Shown: piece after piece, positions 1-5,496 of the stretch
How positions within the stretch are numbered: position 1 is the stretch's first letter
Layout of the letters: each line of letters opens with the position of its first letter
Origin: Hyphomicrobiales bacterium
GTDB lineage: Bacteria > Pseudomonadota > Alphaproteobacteria > Rhizobiales > Aestuariivirgaceae
DNA length: 7,374 bases
Direction: 5' to 3'
Assembly (NCBI GenBank): GCA_025362535.1
Contig: JANYGE010000345.1
Location: 1 to 7,374 of the forward strand
Made by a program: the position numbers and the translations under genes
Notes under the pieces: generated by a model
Database searches by the model: none
Told to the model about the DNA's origin: nothing
Seen by the model: the letters and a program-made list of their open reading frames with translations, nothing else

Positions 1-95
1 AAGCCTGCCATGCGCGACCAAGGTGGACCGCCGCCAAATTTTTTGCGCGCCCAACCCCATCTCGGCCCCTGACTTCTTTCGTGATCGTGAATCAT
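1..95 (-). CDS. Possible N-terminal fragment of an unidentified protein (runs off the left edge)
   Basis: Reading the minus strand from an ATG at 95-93 gives 31 open codons to the window edge, beginning MIHDHERSQGPRWGW and continuing with a basic, Gly/Pro/Trp-rich stretch that includes GGGPPW. A weak Shine-Dalgarno-like GAG lies six bases before the ATG, within 101-110. The tract resembles the basic Trp/Pro-rich starts of some membrane sensor proteins, but no domain is visible, so no function is assigned. It points the same way as the DUF2852 gene, but a strong terminator (117-146) lies between them. The gene would therefore depend on readthrough or on a promoter within the terminator region. 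Two short plus-strand frames are also open here, so this is a tentative call. Confidence 0.3.
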   Translation of the reverse strand, partial: MIHDHERSQGPRWGWARKKFGGGPPWSRMAG

Positions 96-116
96 AATTT
101 TCTCATTTCCAACGGG

Positions 117-146
117 AAAAACCCTGCGCCGAGATTTGGCGCAGGG
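117..146 (-). terminator. Intrinsic terminator of the DUF2852 gene
   Basis: A perfect 9-bp GC-rich stem (CCCTGCGCC at 122-130 with GGCGCAGGG at 138-146) encloses a 7-nt loop. Read on the minus strand, the stem is followed directly by five T residues (complement of the A run at 117-121). It starts about 30 bases after the stop codon of the minus-strand gene at 176-655, which fits a factor-independent terminator for that gene. Confidence 0.85.
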
Positions 147-175
147 CAAGAGGTGTGGAGTATTGACGCCAGAGC

Positions 176-655
176 TTAGGATTGAGCCTCAGGGCTCTGT
201 GGCTTCTGGGCCTGTGCCACGCGGAAGGCATCATAAGCCTCCTGATCGCGCTTGCGGCGCTGTTCCATGCGTTGCTCATGGAAGGCTTGGCGCTCTTCTT
301 CAAGCCCACGCAAAACGCTTTCACGATGCTCGTCAAAGGCGTGATTGCCGGTTGAACCGCGCATGCCGCGCTTGAAGCCGTGACCACCACAGCCTCGGCC
401 CATGCCACGTCCAAAGCCTGCTGCTTGTGGGCCGCTTCCATCACGGCGATTATTCCACAGGAAATAGCCCAATGCCAAGAGACCGAGCGGCGGGAATATC
501 AATAATCCGCCGACGACAGTGGCAATTTTCAAGGGGTTAGGCCCAGGTGTTTTGGCCCAAGCAAAACTATCTTGGGAGTGGCCATAATGGCCCCAGCGGC
601 CGCGCGGGCCATGGTTATGGGTTGAGCCATCATTCGAGGTGTTGTCGTAAGTCAT
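176..655 (-). CDS. DUF2852-family small membrane protein
   Basis: The product is 159 aa. Residues 1-35 are polar and rich in His, Gly and Asn. Residues about 42-67 form a single transmembrane helix, with NPLKIA at its start and a central FPPLGLLALGYFLW tract. Residues 72-100 are a Gly/Arg-rich linker (GRGMGRGCGGHG). Residues about 104-150 are highly charged and probably a coiled coil (FDEHRESVLRGLEEE and onward). A hydrophobic 'PLGLLALGY.LW' helix followed by an 'FDE.R...LR.LEEE' tail is what I recall of DUF2852, a family of alphaproteobacterial proteins of unknown function. The start is supported by AAAGGAC five bases before the ATG. The gene is transcribed alone, ending at the terminator at 117-146, and its promoter overlaps a palindromic operator. 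The His- and Gly-rich segments could bind metal, but that is only a suggestion. Confidence 0.75.
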   Translation of the reverse strand: MTYDNTSNDGSTHNHGPRGRWGHYGHSQDSFAWAKTPGPNPLKIATVVGGLLIFPPLGLLALGYFLWNNRRDGSGPQAAGFGRGMGRGCGGHGFKRGMRGSTGNHAFDEHRESVLRGLEEERQAFHEQRMEQRRKRDQEAYDAFRVAQAQKPQSPEAQS

Positions 656-671
656 AATTTGTCCTTTCTTG

Positions 672-713
672 TTACGATACGTCTTAAGATATATCGTAAG
701 TTCTATCTTTCAA
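672..713 (-). promoter_or_regulatory. Promoter of the DUF2852 gene with overlapping palindromic operator
   Basis: Positions 672-699 form a 28-bp dyad centred on TCTTAAGA (682-689). The outer arms TTACGATA (672-679) and TATCGTAA (692-699) are perfectly complementary, and only the pairs 680/691 and 681/690 fail. On the minus strand a -35-like TTGAAA (complement of 708-713) lies about 16 bases before TATCTT (complement of 686-691), which falls inside the dyad. A protein bound there would block RNA polymerase, so repression is the simplest reading. AT-rich dyads centred on TCTTAAGA remind me of PadR-type operators, but that comparison is from memory and uncertain. Nothing recognisable was found between this site and 825. 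Confidence 0.6.
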
Positions 714-824
714 GAGGGTGAATGAAAATATTTTGTCTGTTGGGTGGTATCTCACTTTCGTGGTTTTAATGTCGGTGTGGTTCTTAGTAGAAATCCCAAT
801 AGAATTTCCCCTTCCAAGCCCCCC

Positions 825-859
825 TTGACAAAATCCTCCGTGCCTTTCACATTGCCATT
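825..859 (+). promoter_or_regulatory. Promoter of the ilvBN operon
   Basis: A perfect -35 hexamer TTGACA (825-830, as CTTGAC in the alphaproteobacterial style) is followed after 17 bases by a weak -10, CACATT (848-853). Six bases later comes an A at 860, which is also the first base of the leader-peptide ATG. The predicted transcript would therefore begin at, or within a base or two of, that start codon. No Shine-Dalgarno sequence precedes the ATG, which agrees with a leaderless transcript. The -10 match is poor, so the start site is inferred from spacing. Confidence 0.6.
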
Positions 860-913
860 ATGAACAACACTCTTATCGTCGTCGTGGGATCGCGTAGCAC
901 CGCGGAAGGTTAA
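860..913 (+). CDS. Branched-chain amino acid leader peptide of the ilvBN attenuator
   Basis: A 17-codon frame encodes MNNTLIVVVGSRSTAEG and ends at TAA (911-913). Codons 5-9 are CTT ATC GTC GTC GTG (872-886), an unbroken Leu-Ile-Val-Val-Val run covering all three end products of the pathway that starts downstream. Such a run just before a terminator and an acetolactate synthase gene is the classic mark of a translation-coupled attenuator, in which ribosomes stall when charged Leu, Ile or Val tRNA is scarce. The peptide itself probably has no function beyond being translated. There is no Shine-Dalgarno sequence, and the ATG coincides with the predicted transcription start, as known for leaderless trp leader peptides in rhizobia. 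The stop codon sits in the loop of the 891-939 hairpin, so a terminating ribosome would disturb that structure. Confidence 0.85.
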   Translation: MNNTLIVVVGSRSTAEG

Positions 914-939
914 CCTTCCGGGCTATACGGTGTTACGCG
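891..939 (+). promoter_or_regulatory. Attenuator hairpin overlapping the leader peptide (1:2-type stem)
   Basis: The lower stem pairs CGCGTAGCACC (891-901) with GGTGTTACGCG (929-939): 11 bp with one G-U and no mismatch. The upper stem is the perfect palindrome at 903-920 (CGGAAGG and CCTTCCG around TTAA). The two stems are joined by one unpaired base on the left and eight on the right. The 5' arm begins five bases after the last Val codon, so a ribosome stalled on the Val codons would cover it, while an unstalled ribosome reaching the stop at 911-913 would open the upper stem. This is the position expected of the pause or anti-antiterminator stem of an attenuator. Pairing was worked out by eye. 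Confidence 0.75.
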
Positions 940-945
940 GTAAAC

Positions 946-969
946 AGGCTCCTCTTGGGGGCCTTTTTT
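946..969 (+). terminator. Attenuator terminator upstream of ilvB
   Basis: The stem AGGCTCC (946-952) with GGGGCCT (958-964) has 7 bp including one G-U, a 5-nt loop, and is followed by TTTTT (965-969). It lies 32 bases after the leader-peptide stop and about 50 bases before the ilvB ATG, so termination here would prevent transcription of ilvBN. I found no convincing antiterminator. The best by-eye candidate, 920-924 with 947-951, is only five pairs with two wobbles. Confidence 0.8.
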
Positions 970-1017
970 ATTGGCCAAAATGACGTTAGAGAGATTTTTG
1001 AGAAGTGAGGAATTGAT

Positions 1018-2793
1018 ATGGCTGCTGCTGAAGAAATGATGACCGGTGCGGAAATGGTGCTGCGGGCCTTGGCCGACCAAGGTGTGAAACATGTGTTCGG
1101 CTATCCCGGTGGCGCTGTGTTGCCGATCTATGATGAGTTTTTTCAGCAGGATAAAGTGAAGCATATTCTGGTGCGCCATGAGCAGGGGGCAACGCACATG
1201 GCTGAAGGTTATGCGCGCTCTACGGGCAAATGCGGCGTGGCGCTGGCCACCTCTGGTCCCGGAGCCACCAATTGCGTGACTGGACTTGTGGATGCACTGA
1301 TGGATTCCATCCCCATGGTTTGCATCACAGGTCAAGTTCCAACCCATTTGATCGGCAGTGATGCTTTCCAAGAATGCGATACCGTTGGCATCACGCTCCC
1401 CTGCACCAAACAGAACTGGCTGGTGAAAGATGTGAATGATTTAGCGCGCATTTTGCACGAAGCCTTTTATGTGGCCACCACAGGCCGCCCTGGCCCGGTG
1501 CTTGTTGATATTCCGAAAGATGTGCAATTTGCCACGGGCAAATATGTGGGGCCGGAAGGCATTATCGTAAAATCCTATCAGCCGAGAACAGCACCCGATG
1601 AAAAAGCCATTGCTGCTGCTGTCGCGTTGATTGCGACGACCAAGAAGCCGTTGTTCTATACAGGCGGTGGCGTGATCAATTCTGGCGACAAGGCTTCAAA
1701 GCTGTTGCGCGAATTTGTAGCGCTCACAGGCATTCCGATCACCTCCACCTTGATGGGTCTTGGCGCTTATCCAGCGTCTGGCTCTGAATGGCTGGGCATG
1801 CTCGGCATGCACGGCACTTATGAAGCCAATATGGCGATGCATGATTGCGATGTGATGATCAATGTGGGTGCCCGTTTTGATGACCGCATCACCGGACGCT
1901 TGGATGCTTTTGCCCCCAATTCTAAGAAAATCCACATCGACATTGATCCATCCTCGATCAACAAAGTTGTGCGCGTTGATGTTCCTGTTGTAGCCGATGT
2001 GGCCAAGGCCTTGGAGGCGATGATTGCGGTGTGGAAGCAAGCCAAGCATCAGCTTGATCCAACCGCTCTCAACACTTGGAAAAAGCAGATTGCGCAATGG
2101 AAATCGATTGATTGCTTGAAGTATCGGTCCAATAAAGATGTGATCATGCCGCAATATGCCATTCAGCGGCTTTATGAACTCACCAAGGATATGGACACTT
2201 ACATCACCACCGAAGTGGGCCAACATCAAATGTGGGCGGCACAGTTTTATCGCTTCGAGAAGCCAAACCGTTGGATGACATCGGGTGGGCTTGGCACTAT
2301 GGGTTATGGTTTGCCCGCCGCCGTTGGCGAGCAGGCAGCCCACCCCAAATCATTGGTGATCGATATTGCGGGCGACGCCTCGGTGCAGATGACCATACAG
2401 GAATTTTCCACCGCCATTCAGTATAAGCTCCCCATCAAGATTTTCATTTTGAACAATCAATATATGGGCATGGTGCGCCAATGGCAGCAATTGCTGCATG
2501 GCAATCGCATGAGTGAATCTTACTCCGAAGCCTTGCCAGATTTTGTGAAGCTGGCCGAGGCTTATGGCGGTGTTGGTTTCCGTTGCGATAAGCCCGAGGA
2601 TTTGGATGGCATGATCAAGCAGATGATCGCGTCACCCCATCCTGTATTGTTTGATTGCCGCGTGGCCAATCTGGCCAATTGCTTCCCGATGATCCCATCG
2701 GGCAAGGCCCATAATGAAATGCTGCTTGGCGAAAACGTGACCGACGAACAAGTTGGCACCGCCATCGATGCCAAAGGCAAGTTGCTGGTTTAA
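1018..2793 (+). CDS. ilvB: Acetolactate synthase (acetohydroxyacid synthase) large catalytic subunit
   Basis: The 591-aa product is full length for this cytoplasmic ThDP-, FAD- and Mg-dependent enzyme. It condenses two pyruvates to acetolactate, or pyruvate with 2-oxobutyrate to acetohydroxybutyrate: the first common step toward valine, leucine and isoleucine. Visible signs are the N-terminal ThDP domain (about 8-170) with GYPGGAVLPIYDE and the catalytic Glu55 in VRHEQGATHMAEGYA, a central domain (about 195-340) with GARFDDRITGR, and the C-terminal ThDP domain with GDAS (Asp453) and NNQYMGMVRQWQ (Asn479/Asn480) forming the metal-diphosphate motif. The usual herbicide-contact residues appear unchanged: Pro in GQVP, Asp in RFDDR, Trp in RQWQ and Ser in IPSG. 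GTGAGG seven bases before the ATG supports this start. The upstream leader and terminator imply attenuation, and ilvN follows after 11 bases. The name ilvI would serve equally well. Confidence 0.97.
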   Translation: MAAAEEMMTGAEMVLRALADQGVKHVFGYPGGAVLPIYDEFFQQDKVKHILVRHEQGATHMAEGYARSTGKCGVALATSGPGATNCVTGLVDALMDSIPMVCITGQVPTHLIGSDAFQECDTVGITLPCTKQNWLVKDVNDLARILHEAFYVATTGRPGPVLVDIPKDVQFATGKYVGPEGIIVKSYQPRTAPDEKAIAAAVALIATTKKPLFYTGGGVINSGDKASKLLREFVALTGIPITSTLMGLGAYPASGSEWLGMLGMHGTYEANMAMHDCDVMINVGARFDDRITGRLDAFAPNSKKIHIDIDPSSINKVVRVDVPVVADVAKALEAMIAVWKQAKHQLDPTALNTWKKQIAQWKSIDCLKYRSNKDVIMPQYAIQRLYELTKDMDTYITTEVGQHQMWAAQFYRFEKPNRWMTSGGLGTMGYGLPAAVGEQAAHPKSLVIDIAGDASVQMTIQEFSTAIQYKLPIKIFILNNQYMGMVRQWQQLLHGNRMSESYSEALPDFVKLAEAYGGVGFRCDKPEDLDGMIKQMIASPHPVLFDCRVANLANCFPMIPSGKAHNEMLLGENVTDEQVGTAIDAKGKLLV

Positions 2794-2804
2794 GGAACAG
2801 AAAA

Positions 2805-3359
2805 ATGAACACCACCGCTCCCCAATCAGCTTATTTCATCGACACCAAGAAGCAGGAAATTAACATCCACACGCTAGCTGTGGTTGCTGAAAATCAACCG
2901 GGTGTGCTGGCCCGCATCATCGGCCTGTTTGCAGGCCGGGGCTATAATATCGACTCGCTCACAGTCTCTGAAACCGAACATGAAAAACACGTCTCGCGTT
3001 TCACCATTGTCACGAGCGGCACTGAAAAAGTTGTGGCACAAATCAAAGCGCAGCTCGAGCGCATGGTGTTGGTACATTCCGTGGCAGATCTCACCGTGCA
3101 GGGCAATTTTCTGGCGCGCGAACTTGCCATGGTGAAGGTGTGTGGGCAGGGCGATAAACGCGTTGAAGCGCTGCGGCTTGCTGATGCTTTCCGCGCCCGC
3201 GTGGTGGATGCTTCAACTGATAGTTTCGTGTTTGAGCTTACTGGCAAGCCCGACAAGATTGATCAATTCATCTCGCTGATGGTGCCGCTCGGCCTGGTTG
3301 AAGTGGCCCGCACAGGTGTCGCCGCAATCAGCCGTGGGCCAGAGGGAATGAAGGGGTAA
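2805..3359 (+). CDS. ilvN: Acetolactate synthase small regulatory subunit
   Basis: The 184-aa product is the regulatory partner of the large subunit encoded just upstream, raising its activity and making it sensitive to valine. An N-terminal ACT domain (about 19-96) carries NIHTLAVVAENQPGVLARI and GLFAGRGYNIDSLTV. Gly33 and Asn48 align with E. coli IlvH Gly14 and Asn29, which from memory contribute to valine binding, so feedback inhibition is expected to be intact. The C-terminal domain (about 105-175) has the family pattern ELAMVKV, then ADAFRARVVD and FELTGKPDKIDQF, ending GLVEVARTGVAAISRG. There is an N-terminal extension of about 18 residues relative to E. coli IlvH. AAGGA eight bases before the ATG and an 11-base gap from ilvB indicate one operon. 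The name ilvH is equally used. ilvC is not in this window. Confidence 0.96.
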   Translation: MNTTAPQSAYFIDTKKQEINIHTLAVVAENQPGVLARIIGLFAGRGYNIDSLTVSETEHEKHVSRFTIVTSGTEKVVAQIKAQLERMVLVHSVADLTVQGNFLARELAMVKVCGQGDKRVEALRLADAFRARVVDASTDSFVFELTGKPDKIDQFISLMVPLGLVEVARTGVAAISRGPEGMKG

Positions 3360-3361
3360 AC

Positions 3362-3411
3362 TTAAATTGTCATCCCGACGGAAGCCGGGATGACGAACGT
3401 GTTAAATTGTC
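3362..3411. repeat. Palindromic element flanked by 10-bp direct repeats between convergent genes
   Basis: The inverted repeat GTCATCCCG (3369-3377) and CGGGATGAC (3386-3394) makes a perfect 9-bp stem with an 8-nt loop. The motif TTAAATTGTC occurs at 3362-3371 and again at 3402-3411, on both sides of the stem and offset by exactly 40 bp. The stem sequence is like the dispersed GTCATCCCGGC-type palindromes I recall from many alphaproteobacterial intergenic regions. It sits between the ends of ilvN and the minus-strand gene at 3402-3767, whose last codons use the right-hand repeat. It may act as a bidirectional terminator, though neither side has a good T run. The direct repeats could be a target-site duplication, or chance. 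Confidence 0.6.
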
Positions 3412-3767
3412 TTCCGCGCAAACAAGACCAGCATCATTGCGGCACCAATGATGGTTACGAGTGCGCCGATTTTTACCAGAACATCGCCGCCGCCGCCATC
3501 AACCGTGGCCTTGCCAGCCACCAGCAATACCGCACCCACTTCGTAAACAAGAAATTGTGGAACGGCCATGCGAGATTTTCCGATTGCTGGAAAATTCACA
3601 TGCAGCAAGCCAAATAAAACAGAGGCAACAAAGCCAACCAAATTCATATGTGCATGTGAATTGGCATAATTCATGAATCCGTTAATGCCCATCCAGATGC
3701 CAAAGGCCATGCCGCAGATCAACCATACAAGGCCAATCAAAACATAATTACGTCCAAGATTATTCAT
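3402..3767 (-). CDS. Small four-helix membrane protein with an HAHMN motif, oxidase subunit I-like
   Basis: The 121-aa product is almost wholly hydrophobic, with four predicted membrane helices at about 8-28, 40-59, 70-88 and 96-117. The loop before helix 2 has NSHAHMNLVGF (His38, His40), and helix 2 ends with His56. A paired-His 'HAHxNLxG' segment is typical of small inner-membrane proteins often annotated as cytochrome oxidase subunit I-like, in which the histidines could hold haem or a metal. That assignment is from memory and no biochemical role is proven. The frame is open further upstream, but the ATG at 3767 is chosen because GGGAG lies six bases before it and because the extra 46 residues do not look like a membrane protein and would overlap the divergent gene. 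It converges on ilvN and is divergent from the adenylating enzyme, 124 bases away. Confidence 0.75.
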   Translation of the reverse strand: MNNLGRNYVLIGLVWLICGMAFGIWMGINGFMNYANSHAHMNLVGFVASVLFGLLHVNFPAIGKSRMAVPQFLVYEVGAVLLVAGKATVDGGGGDVLVKIGALVTIIGAAMMLVLFARKTI

Positions 3768-3841
3768 TGTAAGCTCCCACCCAGTTACGCCCCCATGCAA
3801 CCAATTTACACGGAACCATTGTTGATGCAAACACTTCGAAA

Positions 3842-3880
3842 CGGTTAAACCGCAAGGCTGGTGGCAGCCTTTGAAAGAGG
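3842..3880 (+). promoter_or_regulatory. Dyad and hairpin in the leader of the adenylating-enzyme gene
   Basis: The 124-bp divergent region 3768-3891 must hold the promoters of both flanking genes, but no convincing -35/-10 pair was seen. It does hold an 11-bp dyad CGGTT-A-AACCG (3842-3852) and then a perfect 7-bp hairpin, AAGGCTG (3854-3860) with CAGCCTT (3865-3871) and a GTGG loop. The hairpin ends a few bases before the AGAGG ribosome site (3876-3880) of the gene at 3892. There is no T run, so it is not a terminator; it could affect translation or be an operator. Confidence 0.35.
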
Positions 3881-3891
3881 TTGATAAAATA

Positions 3892-5406
3892 ATGACTACG
3901 ATCATTGATCTGCTTTTTGGCGTTCCACCGTCGTGGTACGATAGACCGCTTTACATTTCGCAAGACAACCGCACGACATTTGGACAAACGCGCCAAACAA
4001 TGCTCCAGGTCGCCGAGTGGTTGATTAAACAACACGCTGTTGGTGTTGGAAGCCAAGTGGCTTTGTGCCTGCCCATGGGCATGACGGCAGCCCACATAAC
4101 CCTTGGAGTTCTTGCTGCTGGCGCTTCATATCTTCCACTGCAACTCTATGGCCCTCCAGATCGCCTCACGGAAATTCTCACCAGCTCGAATTGCCAACTC
4201 CTGATCACCACCACAGCGATGGCAAACAAATTGGGAGAAGTGGCCAGTTCCAAGGGGCCGATAAAACTCCTTTTGATTGATCAGGATTTTGCCGCGTTTA
4301 CAGCTACATTGAACGGATTGGTGGGTCTGCAAAACCCTGTTCCGAGCCCACCTGATCAACTTGCGGCCATTTTTTTCACATCGGGATCAACTGGCCAGCC
4401 CAAGGGCATAATGATGTCGCGCCGGAGTCTGACAGAAACCACATATAGTTTGCCAAGAGGCATGCCACTCAACCAAGATGATATTGTTCTGATGGCGGCC
4501 CCGCTGCATTATGCTGCGTCGCTTGCGCTTTTTTATCCATTTTCGATCGGCTGCCGCGCTTATATTGCGGGCGAAGATGAAGCGATGTTTGCCGAGATTG
4601 CTGCGGAAATTCTGGAACGCGAAGGCATCACCGTTTGGGATGGCCCGGCTTCTCGTCTCAGGCATGTCGTTACAAGTGGCGAACTTGCTGGGCGCGATTT
4701 AAGCGCCATGCGCCGCATCAATACGTTTGGTGAGCCCATGACAATCGAAAACTTAAGGGCCGCTAAACAGTATTTTCCGAATGCTATTTTTCAAAACACT
4801 TATGCGTCATCGGAAGCGTTTTGGATCACCACTTTTGTGGTGTCGGGCAATCTGCTTGAGGAGCTAGACACTTTGCCGATCGGCAAGCCCTTACCATGTT
4901 ACGAACTTGGACTCTATGATGAAGCGGGCAATATTGTTGCCCCAGGAGACGTGGGCGAAATATGTGTCATTGGCTCGGTTTCCATTATTGGCTATTGGAA
5001 CCGCGATGACCTTACACAAGCCTCAAGGCTCAAGGCCATTCCAAATTCATACCGCACGGGAGATCTGGCGCGCTTAGAACCAGACGGCAATTACTATCTG
5101 GTTGGCAGGCGTGACCATCAAATCAAAATACGAGGACATCGGTTTCACCTTGGTGAAATTGAAGCAGCCCTCAAATCTCATCCATCAGTGCGCGAGGCTG
5201 TGGCCTGTATGGTTGACGAGGAAATTTTGGCCTGTGTGCTTGCGGCAGATTATAATAATCTGGTTGGTGAAATCAGCTCTATATGTGTCAAGCGTCTTCC
5301 CAATTTTGCACGGCCAAAAAACGTTATCGTGTTGCCGGAATTTCCGCGGTTGTCGTCTGGAAAGATTGACCGGATTGGACTCACGAAAACTCTGAGTGCC
5401 AAATAA
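3892..5406 (+). CDS. Stand-alone adenylation-domain enzyme (AMP-dependent synthetase/ligase), substrate unknown
   Basis: The 504-aa product is a complete single-domain member of the ANL superfamily, which activates a carboxylic acid as its acyl-AMP. Core motifs in order: the ATP loop FFTSGSTGQPKG (about 162-173), an A4-like PLHYAASLALF (204-214), FGEPMT, NTYASSE (302-308), YRTGDLARLEPDG with Asp391 for the ribose, the hinge GRRDHQIKIRGHRFHLGEIE, and the C-terminal catalytic Lys491 in RLSSGKIDR. The overall look is of a nonribosomal-peptide-type adenylation domain, but the Asp that anchors the amino group in the 'FDxS' site is replaced (His206-Tyr207), so an alpha-amino acid substrate is not supported. 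No carrier, condensation or thioesterase domain is present here or nearby. The ATG at 3892 is preferred (AGAGG 11 bases upstream) over an in-frame TTG at 3871. It probably has its own transcript, divergent from the HAHMN protein. Confidence 0.85.
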   Translation: MTTIIDLLFGVPPSWYDRPLYISQDNRTTFGQTRQTMLQVAEWLIKQHAVGVGSQVALCLPMGMTAAHITLGVLAAGASYLPLQLYGPPDRLTEILTSSNCQLLITTTAMANKLGEVASSKGPIKLLLIDQDFAAFTATLNGLVGLQNPVPSPPDQLAAIFFTSGSTGQPKGIMMSRRSLTETTYSLPRGMPLNQDDIVLMAAPLHYAASLALFYPFSIGCRAYIAGEDEAMFAEIAAEILEREGITVWDGPASRLRHVVTSGELAGRDLSAMRRINTFGEPMTIENLRAAKQYFPNAIFQNTYASSEAFWITTFVVSGNLLEELDTLPIGKPLPCYELGLYDEAGNIVAPGDVGEICVIGSVSIIGYWNRDDLTQASRLKAIPNSYRTGDLARLEPDGNYYLVGRRDHQIKIRGHRFHLGEIEAALKSHPSVREAVACMVDEEILACVLAADYNNLVGEISSICVKRLPNFARPKNVIVLPEFPRLSSGKIDRIGLTKTLSAK

Positions 5407-5416
5407 GCTCGAAATT

Positions 5417-5445
5417 GTACCAGTTGTATTGCGCAAAACTGGCAC
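5417..5445. other. Imperfect inverted repeat between the adenylating-enzyme gene and pdxJ
   Basis: GTACCAGTT (5417-5425) pairs with AACTGGCAC (5437-5445) over nine positions with a single mismatch, around an 11-nt loop that itself contains the palindrome TTGCGCAA. It begins ten bases after the stop codon of the gene ending at 5406. With no T run it is a weak terminator at best; an operator for pdxJ or an mRNA-stabilising stem is equally possible. No clear promoter for pdxJ was seen in 5407-5496. Confidence 0.4.
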
Positions 5446-5496
5446 ATGGCACTCTTGAGTTCTCGTGGCATAGTGGCGGAATCGAAAGGTTCTTCA

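Noticed and set aside
1..72. Plus-strand frame ending in NFLRAQPHLGP and TGA at 70-72, as the 3' end of an upstream gene.
   Set aside because: Only 23 codons are visible with no recognisable motif. Another plus frame is open to about 103, and no terminator follows on the plus strand. It cannot be told from noise.
722..769. A 15-codon plus-strand frame, MKIFCLLGGISLSWF, after a GAGGG sequence.
   Set aside because: The ribosome site is only three bases from the ATG, there is no related structure or codon bias, and the real leader peptide lies further downstream. It is likely chance.
910..1371. 153-codon minus-strand frame over the ilv leader and the start of ilvB.
   Set aside because: It is antisense to an unmistakable acetolactate synthase and to the attenuator, and its translation shows no domain.
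1696..2343. 215-codon minus-strand frame inside ilvB.
   Set aside because: It is a mirror of ilvB codon bias, with His- and Arg-rich low-information sequence and no ribosome site or promoter.
3768..3905. N-terminal extension of the HAHMN membrane protein by 46 residues.
   Set aside because: The extension is not membrane-like, lacks a good ribosome site and would overlap the divergent gene. The ATG at 3767 has GGGAG at proper spacing.
5446..5496. Upstream ATG of pdxJ adding 17 residues.
   Set aside because: PdxJ proteins begin just before the 'LSVN' strand, and the inner ATG at 5497 has AAAGG at good spacing, whereas the outer one has none.
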